Below are positions 1 to 6,864 of a stretch of 13,989 nt of DNA, piece after piece. The stretch comes from Bacteroidota bacterium (GTDB taxonomy: Bacteria; Bacteroidota; Bacteroidia; CAILMK01), in NCBI GenBank assembly GCA_013287095.1, contig JABDEJ010000060.1:1-13989 (forward strand), given 5' to 3'. The position numbers and the translations under genes were made by a program. The notes below the pieces were generated by a model. That model was not told where the DNA came from and made no database searches. It saw nothing but the letters and a program-made list of their open reading frames with translations. The number at the start of each line of letters is the position of its first letter. Position 1 is the first letter of the stretch.

Positions 1-1
1 C

Positions 2-1423
2 GACGATTCAAAGCAGAATAGCGACAAAAAAGACGATTCAAAACAGGGTGAAAATTCAAAGCAAAACGATGATTCCAAAAAGGGGGACAAAAACAGTGAA
101 TCCCCTAAGAACGATGCAGCCAAAAGTAAAGACGCCAAACAGCAGGAACTTGAGAAAAAACAAGACGAACTGAACAAAGAATTCGATGATGTAAAAAAGG
201 ACATCGGCGACCTTGAAAAAAAGAATGATGACCTGGAAAAGAAGGAAGATATGCCTGATAACAAAGACCAGCAACAGGATATAAGCCAGGACATGCAGAA
301 CAGTGAGCAAAACCTCCAAAAACAGCAGAACAAGAAGGCGTCAAAAAGCCAGAAAAGCGCTGCACAAAAAATGGAGAAGATGAGCAAGGATATGAAAGAC
401 AAAATGGCGGGGGCGGAGGCCAAACAAGACGAGGAAGACTACCAGGCCCTGCGGCAATTGCTTGAAAACCTGCTTTATGTTTCCTTTCAACAGGAAGATG
501 TGATGGATGGATTTAAAAAGACCCCGCAGTATAACCCTCACTATGTAGAACTCGGCGATAAGCAAAGGCAATTAAAGGACGATTCCAAACTGATTGAAGA
601 TAGTCTCAATGCACTTAGCAAGCGGCAAATGAAGATAAAATCTTATGTAAATAAAGAAATCGGGCTTGTTAATTTTAATATGGATCAGTCTATTGCTGAC
701 TTAGGATTGCGTAACACCCCGCAAGCAATATCACACCAGCAATATGCCATGACTTCAATAAACAACCTTGCACTGATGCTGGATGAGGCTATGAAAGGCA
801 TGCAGGAGCAAATGCAACAGGATCAGCAAGAAAGTCAAGGGAAGGGCAGTATGAAATGTAAAAAGCCCGGCAAAAAATCGGGTCCCTCTATGGAAACCAT
901 GGAACAACTTCAGAAGGAACTTGGGGATGAAATAAAAAAATACAAGGAAGGTCAGGGCAAGCCAGGGCAGAACGGGCAAACCAGTAAAGATGGCCAGCAA
1001 ACAAGTAAAGAACTTGCCCAATATGCGGCAAGACAAGAAGCTATTAGAAGAGCCCTTGAAAAAATGAAAGATGACCTTGAGAAAAACGGGACCAAAGCAG
1101 GCGACCTTGGCGAACTTCAAAAGGAAATGGACCAGAATGAAAAAGACATTGTAAACCGGAACATCACAGATGAAACCATCAAGCGGCAGCATGATATTGA
1201 AACGCGAATGCTGGAAAGCGATAAAGCGGAGAAAAAACAGGAAATGGATCCGCAAAGAGAATCCCATACTTCTGCCGATTTAAAAAATCCCAACCCTCCC
1301 CTTCTTGAAAAATACCTGCAAATGAAGCAGAAAGAAGTAGAATTGCTTCAAACGGTGCCACCCGGCCTCAACCCATATTACAGGGAAAAGGTGAAGACAT
1401 ATTTTCAGGGACTGAGTAATTAA
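2..1423 (+). CDS. DUF4175-like large coiled-coil protein, C-terminal part (5' end outside window)
   Basis: The reading frame is open from base 2 and gives 473 residues to the TAA at 1421-1423, so the start lies upstream. The first 90 residues are low-complexity and dominated by Asp, Lys, Gln, Asn and Ser. They are followed by long Lys/Glu/Gln-rich stretches typical of coiled coils. A more ordered block follows around residues 140-280, including LRQLLENLLYVSFQQEDVM, and the protein ends in a conserved-looking segment with PPGLNPYYREKVKTYF. This composition and these blocks match what I recall of the C-terminal half of Bacteroidota DUF4175 proteins. Those are about 1,100 residues long, with membrane segments at the N terminus and no assigned function. 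No membrane segment is visible in the part present. The ATG at 251 is internal and should not be taken as the start. Family assignment is by memory, not a search. Confidence 0.75.
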   Translation, partial: DDSKQNSDKKDDSKQGENSKQNDDSKKGDKNSESPKNDAAKSKDAKQQELEKKQDELNKEFDDVKKDIGDLEKKNDDLEKKEDMPDNKDQQQDISQDMQNSEQNLQKQQNKKASKSQKSAAQKMEKMSKDMKDKMAGAEAKQDEEDYQALRQLLENLLYVSFQQEDVMDGFKKTPQYNPHYVELGDKQRQLKDDSKLIEDSLNALSKRQMKIKSYVNKEIGLVNFNMDQSIADLGLRNTPQAISHQQYAMTSINNLALMLDEAMKGMQEQMQQDQQESQGKGSMKCKKPGKKSGPSMETMEQLQKELGDEIKKYKEGQGKPGQNGQTSKDGQQTSKELAQYAARQEAIRRALEKMKDDLEKNGTKAGDLGELQKEMDQNEKDIVNRNITDETIKRQHDIETRMLESDKAEKKQEMDPQRESHTSADLKNPNPPLLEKYLQMKQKEVELLQTVPPGLNPYYREKVKTYFQGLSN

Positions 1424-1516
1424 GGGCGAAGAGCGGGGTGCAGAGAGCGTTTGCACACACCTTTGTTCTCACAAGTTCTAATTTATTCAAGAGTTAGCTA
1501 TTCTATTTACCAATAT

Positions 1517-1547
1517 TTTGTTTGGATAACTCCTTTACCTAATTTTG
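1517..1547 (+). promoter_or_regulatory. Bacteroidota-type promoter for nuoN
   Basis: TTTG at 1517-1520 is followed after 19 nt by TAATTTTG at 1540-1547. This fits the Bacteroidota sigma-ABfr consensus (TTTG at -33, TAnnTTTG at -7). Transcription would start near 1554, about 20 nt before the nuoN ATG. The site lies in the 151-bp gap after the upstream gene, so nuoN can be transcribed independently. Confidence 0.6.
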
Positions 1548-1574
1548 AAAGCGAATAAGATTGAACCGGAATAA

Positions 1575-2987
1575 ATGAACGTAATCATCATCCTTTCTGT
1601 CGTTGGGTTGGCAAGTCTTTTTACGGGTGTTTACAATGCACGTAAAATGATTTTACCCGTAGTAATTCTTGGCCTTATCGCTGCCTTCGCTGTAAATGCC
1701 CTGCAATGGGGTGCTCCAGCAGATGCCAATTCCGGAATGTTTTATTCAGGCTATGTGAAAAGCATGATACAGTTTGATAACTATGCTATTGCTTTTACAG
1801 GATTACTTATCCTGTGCAGCATTTTCATATTCTTTTTGTGCGATGAATATTATAAAGAAGAAGACCACCATATTGCCGACATCTTTGCCTTGATCATCTT
1901 CACCCTGATCGGGGGCATTATGATGACCTGTTATGTTCACATGGCCATTCTTTTTATAGGCATTGAGACACTCTCTATTTCATTATATATCCTTGCAGGA
2001 AGCAAAAAACTGAGTCTTGCTTCAAATGAAGCATCCATCAAATATTTTTTAATGGGCTCTTTTTCAACCTGTTTCTTATTGTTTGGTATCTGCCTTATTT
2101 ATGGTTCCACAGGCAGCTTTGATATATATGTTATTAAGAATTATGTTATTAATAATGCTTCTACCCTACCATTAATGTTCAAGGCCGGGTTATTCCTGCT
2201 ATCAGTTGGGTTACTATTCAAGGTATCGGCAACGCCATTTCATTTCTGGACACCTGATGTATATGAAGGGTCACCGACCCTCATTACAACCTTTATGGCT
2301 TCGGTAGTAAAAATTGCAGGGTTCGCCGCATTGTTCAGGCTATTCTACATCTGTTTTGGCAGCATTGTACCCGTCTGGTATTATGCCTTTGGCACCATTG
2401 CCGCCCTCACAATAATTATCGGCAATTTTTCGGCACTTTACCAGAAAAGCGTGAAAAGAATGCTCGCTTATTCCAGTATCGCCAACGCGGGTTATTTGCT
2501 TGTTGGGGTTCTCTCATTAAACGAGCACGCCTCAAGTGCATTGTTTTATTATGCAACGGCCTACGCTGTGGCTACCATCACCGCATTCGGCATATTGATG
2601 GTTGTATCGAAAGAACGTGGCAATGAAAATTACGAAGCATTTCATGGACTTTCAAAACGCAACCCGTTGGTAGCTGGGGTATTGGTGATTGCCATGCTTT
2701 CATTGGCGGGGATACCGCCGCTTGCCGGCTTTTTTGGCAAGTATTATATTTTCTCAAATGCCATTGAGAATAATTATATATGGATCGTGATCCTGGCTTT
2801 GCTTAATTCCCTCCTTGGAATCATCTATTATTTCAAGCTGATTGTGGCCGTATTTACGCCTGAAACTGAAATAGAATCGGCACGAATTCCCGTAAAAAAC
2901 TCCTACAGTTTTATCCTCACTATCGCAGCTATTATCATCGTACTTATTGGCGTTTTCCCAAACTGGATCGTTGGATTGTTGGGTTAA
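1575..2987 (+). CDS. nuoN: NADH-quinone oxidoreductase subunit N
   Basis: This is a 470-residue polytopic inner-membrane protein of the antiporter-like proton-pumping subunit family of respiratory complex I. About 14 hydrophobic segments run from residue 3 to the C terminus. Family hallmarks visible are the buried glutamate in GIETLSISLYIL (E131), the lysine and loop in KVSATPFHFWTPDVYEGSPT (K216), the lysine in ASVVKIAGF (K246), the GNFSALYQKSVKRMLAYSS block (about 283-301) and GIPPLAGFFGKYY (K389). These positions correspond to the charged residues that form the proton path in NuoN/M/L. The length is normal for the family. The ATG at 1575 gives a complete first helix and sits at the right distance from the promoter at 1517-1547. 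The usual left neighbour, nuoM, is absent; a DUF4175-like gene is there instead, so the gene is detached from nuoM or ends an interrupted nuo cluster. Confidence 0.95.
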   Translation: MNVIIILSVVGLASLFTGVYNARKMILPVVILGLIAAFAVNALQWGAPADANSGMFYSGYVKSMIQFDNYAIAFTGLLILCSIFIFFLCDEYYKEEDHHIADIFALIIFTLIGGIMMTCYVHMAILFIGIETLSISLYILAGSKKLSLASNEASIKYFLMGSFSTCFLLFGICLIYGSTGSFDIYVIKNYVINNASTLPLMFKAGLFLLSVGLLFKVSATPFHFWTPDVYEGSPTLITTFMASVVKIAGFAALFRLFYICFGSIVPVWYYAFGTIAALTIIIGNFSALYQKSVKRMLAYSSIANAGYLLVGVLSLNEHASSALFYYATAYAVATITAFGILMVVSKERGNENYEAFHGLSKRNPLVAGVLVIAMLSLAGIPPLAGFFGKYYIFSNAIENNYIWIVILALLNSLLGIIYYFKLIVAVFTPETEIESARIPVKNSYSFILTIAAIIIVLIGVFPNWIVGLLG

Positions 2988-3048
2988 AATTTCCTGGTTT
3001 TTTAGAATGAATTCCTTCCTGTAGCGGGTATCATCTCTTAGTTCAAAC

Positions 3049-3056
3049 TATATTTG
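3049..3056 (+). promoter_or_regulatory. Possible -7 element upstream of the fic gene
   Basis: TATATTTG matches TAnnTTTG exactly, 7 nt before the ATG at 3064. A start site near 3062 would make the mRNA leaderless or nearly so. No TTTG lies at the expected spacing upstream, so the call is weak. Confidence 0.3.
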
Positions 3057-3063
3057 CCGAAAA

Positions 3064-3843
3064 ATGAGCCTTTACTTACTTAGCGATAAATATTTTGATG
3101 ACTACTGTAAGGGATTGAATGTGAACCTGGCAGAGGCATTGCAACGGCTAAATAATATCGAACTTGATGCCAAGACATTTACTTTTTATACTTCGGTAGC
3201 TGTTATATCTTCTTCCAGGATCGAGGGGGAAGCTATGGAACTTGATAGTTACCTTCAGCACAAAACCCAGGACATAGAATATTTGCCTGAACTCGTACAA
3301 AAACCTAACGATCTTTACGATGCATATAGCTACGCCAGGCAAAACCATTTATCGGAAATGTGTTTCCTGAAAAGCCATGTCCTTTTGAGCCGACATCTAT
3401 TGCCAGAAATGTGGCGGGGCGTTTACAGACGGGGGGAAATGTTGGTTCTGGAACATAATACCGGAAGGATACAATATGAAGCCGCACCTGCGGCAAGAGT
3501 GACTACAGAAATTGAAAAATTATGGGATGATATAATTGTCCTGTCAGAAAAATACCTGGGTATCGAAGAGGTATTCTATTTTGCATCCATGATACATCTG
3601 GTTTTTGTAAACATCCATCCATTCAACGATGGCAATGGAAGAGCCGGCAGGCTACTTGAAAAATGGTTCCTCGCCGAAAAACTCGGTGAAAAGGCATGGC
3701 TTATACCTTCTGAAAAATATTACTATAAGCATATAGATCAATATTATGCCAACCTTGCCAGATTGGGAATGTTTTATGAAAAGTTAGATTATCGCAAAGC
3801 TGATGGGTTTTTGTGGATGTTAAAAGAGTCCGTTAACTCGTGA
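3064..3843 (+). CDS. Fic-domain protein (AMP transferase/de-AMPylase type) with N-terminal inhibitory motif
   Basis: This 259-residue protein carries the complete Fic active-site motif HPFNDGNGRAGR at residues 185-196. It has the catalytic His185, the Asp/Asn189 region that binds the metal-phosphate, and the arginines that hold the nucleotide. Fic enzymes usually transfer AMP from ATP to a hydroxyl side chain of a target protein. Near the N terminus, S50-S-R-I-E54-G55 fits the (S/T)xxxE(G/N) inhibitory helix. That makes this a class II, self-inhibited Fic protein, in which Glu54 would block productive ATP binding until relieved. No separate antitoxin and no winged-helix tail are present. The gene lies 76 bp after nuoN on the same strand and converges with the VWA gene. 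The target is unknown; a cellular regulatory enzyme and a self-restrained toxin are both possible. Confidence 0.88.
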   Translation: MSLYLLSDKYFDDYCKGLNVNLAEALQRLNNIELDAKTFTFYTSVAVISSSRIEGEAMELDSYLQHKTQDIEYLPELVQKPNDLYDAYSYARQNHLSEMCFLKSHVLLSRHLLPEMWRGVYRRGEMLVLEHNTGRIQYEAAPAARVTTEIEKLWDDIIVLSEKYLGIEEVFYFASMIHLVFVNIHPFNDGNGRAGRLLEKWFLAEKLGEKAWLIPSEKYYYKHIDQYYANLARLGMFYEKLDYRKADGFLWMLKESVNS

Positions 3844-3895
3844 TTATTTGGCTCTTGCGTCAGCCCATTATCACATTGGCACATCATCACATCGC

Positions 3896-5398
3896 TTATT
3901 TCCTCATGGATCTTTCCTTGATTTCATCAACCAAAACATCTGAGGCTTCTTCTTTTGTTCTGATATGGACATAACTTCCCTGCCCCTTGTCAGCAATGGT
4001 CTGCATCTGTTTAATGGCCATCGGAATTTTTCCCACACCGATCACGGAAATAATAATGCCATCAGCAGCTTCATGCTTGATAAAATTATACAAAGCCGCA
4101 TTTGATTTATCGAGATCAAAATCCCCATCGGTAGCCAGCACAATTTCATTATTGCCACCTGTGATAAAATTTTCTGTAGCCACCTTGTAGGCTTCCCTGA
4201 TCCCTTTACCGCCCTCGGTATTTCCCCTTGCTTTCAGGGCATCAATTTTGGCAGCTATTTCTTCCTTATTATCTGCAGTGGTGGAAGGCAATACAAGGTT
4301 CACACCGCTGGCGTAGGTTACTATAGAAACCCTGTCAATACTTCGCAAAGAATAGAGTAGCTTTTTCATGGCTATCTTTACCAGCGGCAATCGCTCAGGT
4401 GTCATCATTGAGGCTGAAACATCGAGGAGGAAGACGATATTATTTGGACCATAGGTACTTACAGGAAGTTCTCCCGGCTTTTCTTTAACTAATAAAGTTG
4501 TATCGGTTTTCCTGGTATCTACAATCGCCGGAGTTGGTTTTGGCCTGGGTGCAAGCACTTTGTCAATTTTCCGGATCACCGTATTTGTAAAAGCCGTATC
4601 AGGGCGATGCGCAATGGTATCCCGATGCCTTGGTTCCGGTCTTGGTTTTTCAATTGGAATATTCTGAGCAATTTTGGCTGTATCGGGTTTATAACCGGGT
4701 ATCCTGTCCAATAAAAATATGGTTGAAGTGGTATTCTTTCCAATATATACCGTTTGTGAAGATGACTCATAACCCGGAGCATCTACCTCAATATCATAAA
4801 GGTCCACAGGAAGAATATTCCTGGAAATGCCATCCTGGTTTGTTATAGTAGAAGCACTGATCCCGGGATTAGGGTCGAAAGAAACCGTCGCTTTACTAAT
4901 CGGCTGATTGGTAGCCCTGTCAATCACCTGCACCGTAAAATCACGCCGGATAATCTTGTATTGAACCGGCTCATTAAAATCTGGGCATGACGGATCATCG
5001 TCCAGATCAACATATTTTATATTGCCTGTAATATGCAATGGAAAAGCCTCGCCATCGGCGCTTGTAAATACATTTACGATCTCATGAAAATATCCCTTCT
5101 TTTCCCTGTTTACTTTTACGCGAAGCGTAATGGTTTGCCCCGGAAGGATTTTCTGAACCGAATACCTGTACACAAAATCATCGGGTACCACAGCTCTAAG
5201 CATAAATACTTCTTCAGAACTGTTATTAGTCAAAGTAAAATCTGCCACCCTTGGATTCCCTTCTTCGATATCGCCAAAATCATGAACATCCGTATTGAGT
5301 ACAATATTCCCCGGCAATGCCACCTGGGCCACGGCAGGATTATGCCAGATAGAAAGGGCAAGCGCTCCAAAAAGCCAACAGAAACGGTTTAACAGCAT
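3896..5398 (-). CDS. Exported DUF1573 / PEGA-like / von Willebrand factor A protein
   Basis: The gene encodes 500 residues from the ATG at 5398. An in-frame TTG 14 codons earlier (5440) is possible but would put a polar extension in front of a clean signal peptide (LLNRFCWLFGALALSIWHNP, cleavage near AVAQ). After the signal come an Ig-like DUF1573/ASPM-type domain (about 27-125, with DFGDIEEG and FTLTNNSSEEV), a carboxypeptidase-regulatory/PEGA-like beta domain (about 152-232), a Pro/Arg/Thr-rich linker, and a VWA domain (about 321-496). The metal-binding MIDAS appears intact: D326-V-S328-A-S330, Thr394 in GNTEGG and Asp424 in ATDGD. The protein is probably periplasmic or surface-associated and binds a ligand through the metal site. 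It converges with the fic gene and is divergent from the DUF3127 gene. The partner is unknown. Confidence 0.85.
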   Translation of the reverse strand: MLLNRFCWLFGALALSIWHNPAVAQVALPGNIVLNTDVHDFGDIEEGNPRVADFTLTNNSSEEVFMLRAVVPDDFVYRYSVQKILPGQTITLRVKVNREKKGYFHEIVNVFTSADGEAFPLHITGNIKYVDLDDDPSCPDFNEPVQYKIIRRDFTVQVIDRATNQPISKATVSFDPNPGISASTITNQDGISRNILPVDLYDIEVDAPGYESSSQTVYIGKNTTSTIFLLDRIPGYKPDTAKIAQNIPIEKPRPEPRHRDTIAHRPDTAFTNTVIRKIDKVLAPRPKPTPAIVDTRKTDTTLLVKEKPGELPVSTYGPNNIVFLLDVSASMMTPERLPLVKIAMKKLLYSLRSIDRVSIVTYASGVNLVLPSTTADNKEEIAAKIDALKARGNTEGGKGIREAYKVATENFITGGNNEIVLATDGDFDLDKSNAALYNFIKHEAADGIIISVIGVGKIPMAIKQMQTIADKGQGSYVHIRTKEEASDVLVDEIKERSMRK

Positions 5399-5537
5399 TA
5401 TGATACCGGGTTTGTTATATATAACGGGCAATTTCAGCAAAACTTATATTAATTCGTCATTCCGCAAAAGACAAAAAAATTGGATTATCGCCAAAAAAAT
5501 TATCTAAATCCTGTTCTTTTTTTGAAAAATCTTTTTT

Positions 5538-5545
5538 TATCTTTG
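5538..5545 (+). promoter_or_regulatory. -7 promoter element for the DUF3127 gene
   Basis: TATCTTTG matches TAnnTTTG exactly and lies 25 nt before the ATG at 5571, in the divergent gap between this gene and the VWA gene. The nearest upstream TTTG (5521-5524) is only 13 nt away, shorter than the usual 19-21 nt, so the -33 box is uncertain. Confidence 0.45.
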
Positions 5546-5570
5546 CTTTCTCTAATTAAAAACGAACACT

Positions 5571-5981
5571 ATGGCATTGGAATTAACCGGAAAACTCATC
5601 AAAGTATTGGCACCTCAAACAGGAGAAGGCAAGAATGGTCCCTGGATCAAACAGGAATTTATCATAGAAACCATTGAGCAATACCCTAAAAAAGTATGTC
5701 TTAACGCATGGGGAGATAAGGCAGAAGATATAAAAAAACACGGTCTTGGCGATGTTCTTCGTGTATCCATAAACCTGGAGTCACGCGAATACAACGAAAG
5801 ATGGTACACCGAAGCGCGTGCATGGCGTATTGAAGACGAAATTTCAGCCAACAAAAACAGGCCCGAACAGGCATCAGGTCAACAAGCCCAGGGCGATAAT
5901 TTCGGATTTGAGCCATATACCCCATCCGCTACAAAAGTAGGCGAGCCTGCCCCTGCCGTGGATGATGATCTGCCGTTTTAA
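5571..5981 (+). CDS. DUF3127 protein with SSB-like acidic C-terminal tip
   Basis: This is a 136-residue cytoplasmic protein without signal or membrane segments. Residues 1-90 form a compact beta-rich domain (MALELTGKLIKVLAPQTGEG, then WIKQEFIIET, VCLNAWGDKAEDI and YTEARAWRIE). I recognise this as DUF3127, a Bacteroidota family probably with an OB-like fold. Residues 91-130 are a polar Gln/Pro/Ala-rich tail, and the protein ends in DDDLPF. The layout of folded domain, flexible linker and acidic tip ending in Pro-Phe is that of bacterial single-strand DNA-binding proteins, whose DDxPF tail recruits repair and replication enzymes. The inference is a nucleic-acid-binding accessory protein that docks the same partners. 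It lies alone behind its own promoter. A direct SSB assignment is not justified, because the core differs from SSB. Confidence 0.85.
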   Translation: MALELTGKLIKVLAPQTGEGKNGPWIKQEFIIETIEQYPKKVCLNAWGDKAEDIKKHGLGDVLRVSINLESREYNERWYTEARAWRIEDEISANKNRPEQASGQQAQGDNFGFEPYTPSATKVGEPAPAVDDDLPF

Positions 5982-6036
5982 GGGAATGGTTTAGCATCTC
6001 GGATAAAATTCGGCAATATCTTGAAAACAAACTATT

Positions 6037-6306
6037 ATGCCTGAACTTTCAAGGTTTTTTGGGATTATTATCAGAATGTATATGGAAGCTGGTGTACAGC
6101 ATTACCAACCACATTTCCATGCTTATTATCAGGACGAAGCAGCCGTTTTTGGCATATTACCCGTTGAATTGCTTTCAGGGAACTTATCACCAAAGCAAAG
6201 ACGTTTTGTAGAAGCATGGGCGGAAATTCATTTGCAGGAACTTTTGAACGATTGGGAATTACTTCAAAAAGGTAAATTACCTGTACAGATTGATCCTTTG
6301 CATTGA
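6037..6306 (+). CDS. DUF4160 protein (toxin-antitoxin-like pair, first gene)
   Basis: This 89-residue protein has the DUF4160 pattern. An N-terminal segment ends in HYQPHFHAYYQDEAAVFGI (the PHFHA core, with histidines near residues 22-28). A short turn follows, then a helical part with RRFVEAWAEIHLQELLNDWE. The ATG at 6037 starts a normal-length family member. The gene lies 55 bp after the DUF3127 stop and only 11 bp before the DUF2442 gene, so the two are surely co-transcribed. DUF4160 and DUF2442 genes are often neighbours in bacteria and are commonly annotated as putative toxin-antitoxin partners. I know of no firm biochemical activity, and which of the two would be toxic cannot be read from the sequence. 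Confidence 0.82.
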   Translation: MPELSRFFGIIIRMYMEAGVQHYQPHFHAYYQDEAAVFGILPVELLSGNLSPKQRRFVEAWAEIHLQELLNDWELLQKGKLPVQIDPLH

Positions 6307-6317
6307 TATAGAAAATT

Positions 6318-6605
6318 ATGAAGCACAGCATTTATAAAATAGTCACTGTCAAGGTTGTTTCTCCATTTACATTGGATATCGTTTTCGATGATGGTGCAAA
6401 GAGGACTATTAATTTTTTGCCCATATTGAAGGGAGAAATGTACGGTCCTCTGGCTAATGAAGATTTTTTTAAGAAGGTTTACTTAGATACTGAGGTACAT
6501 ACTATTACATGGCCAAATAATGCTGATTTCAACCCTGAAATTTTATATAATTGGGACATGTATAAAGACGAACTGTTAAAAAGGTCTGAAACCTGGAGTT
6601 CATAA
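6318..6605 (+). CDS. DUF2442 protein (toxin-antitoxin-like pair, second gene)
   Basis: This 95-residue protein is of the DUF2442 type. Residues 8-40 carry the strands V-K-V-V-S-P-F-T-L-D-I-V-F-D-D-G and the INFLPILKGEMYGPL block. Residues 45-75 contain FFKKVYLDTEVHTITWPNNADFNPEILY, matching the family's usual I-x-W-P-N-x-A-D-x-x-P-E-x-L-Y ending. The last 15 residues are polar. There is no helix-turn-helix extension of the sort some DUF2442 antitoxin-like proteins carry. The gene is coupled to the DUF4160 gene 11 bp upstream. The function is unproven; a role as the neutralising or regulatory half of the pair is an inference from gene order. Confidence 0.82.
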   Translation: MKHSIYKIVTVKVVSPFTLDIVFDDGAKRTINFLPILKGEMYGPLANEDFFKKVYLDTEVHTITWPNNADFNPEILYNWDMYKDELLKRSETWSS

Positions 6606-6738
6606 TTTTCCAATAGGTCCCAAAAATTGGTTTCGGTTCAATCCTTATCAACTTTTTCTTTTTGTGCTACTAATGTCTTTTGCTATCATTGTTTTTTTAG
6701 TTTTCTTCATCAAATGGCTACTTAACAAATGGCATTGA
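6606..6738 (+). pseudogene. Possible remnant of a third member of the lipoprotein/transmembrane family
   Basis: Directly after the DUF2442 stop, bases 6617-6639 match bases 7990-8012 inside the second paralogue with one mismatch, including 20 identical bases in a row. In the same frame they encode S-Q-K-L-V-S-V-Q, the family motif found at residues 33-40 of both intact paralogues. In another frame the same stretch runs into a hydrophobic helix, LFLFVLLMSFAIIVFLVFFI, followed by KWLLNKWH and a TGA at 6736-6738. This resembles the last helix of the paralogues (FIIWLVHLIK and FVLWLVK). The simplest reading is a gene reduced by a large internal deletion and frameshift. An independent short membrane ORF is less likely because no start codon is evident. 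Confidence 0.45.
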
Positions 6739-6796
6739 AGAAAAATAAAATTATGACTTCATTTGTGCACCCTTTGTTATTTCATTTTTTCTTAAG

Positions 6797-6855
6797 GCAG
6801 GAACGCCTGCAAGTAACATTTGCTCCGACGTAATCGTCTTGCGATAAAATGTTAC
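6797..6855. repeat. Two adjacent hairpins, the second with a nested palindrome
   Basis: GCAGG/CCTGC with an AACG loop (6797-6810) is followed 2 nt later by a 9-bp perfect inverted repeat, GTAACATTT (6813-6821) with AAATGTTAC (6847-6855). Within its loop lies a second stem, GACG-TAAT-CGTC (6827-6838). It sits in the leader of the 6865 gene and is followed by A-rich sequence. It could be a leader RNA structure, an operator, or the scar of a small repeat element. Confidence 0.55.
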
Positions 6856-6864
6856 AAAAAATCT

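Noticed and set aside
755..1267. 170-residue minus-strand ORF inside the DUF4175-like gene
   Set aside because: It is rich in Phe and Leu because it is the complement of Lys/Glu/Gln codons. There is no independent sign of coding.
1424..1516. Terminator from GTGCA (1438-1442) and TGCAC (1452-1456)
   Set aside because: Only five base pairs with a nine-base loop and no T-run. Too weak to call.
5399..5440. TTG start extending the VWA protein by 14 residues
   Set aside because: The ATG at 5398 begins exactly at a normal signal peptide, and the extension adds a polar, Pro-containing stretch.
6820..6864. TTG start giving 15 extra residues to the first membrane protein
   Set aside because: It would place polar residues before a textbook lipoprotein signal and overlap the hairpin at 6813-6855. 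The paralogue aligns from the ATG at 6865.
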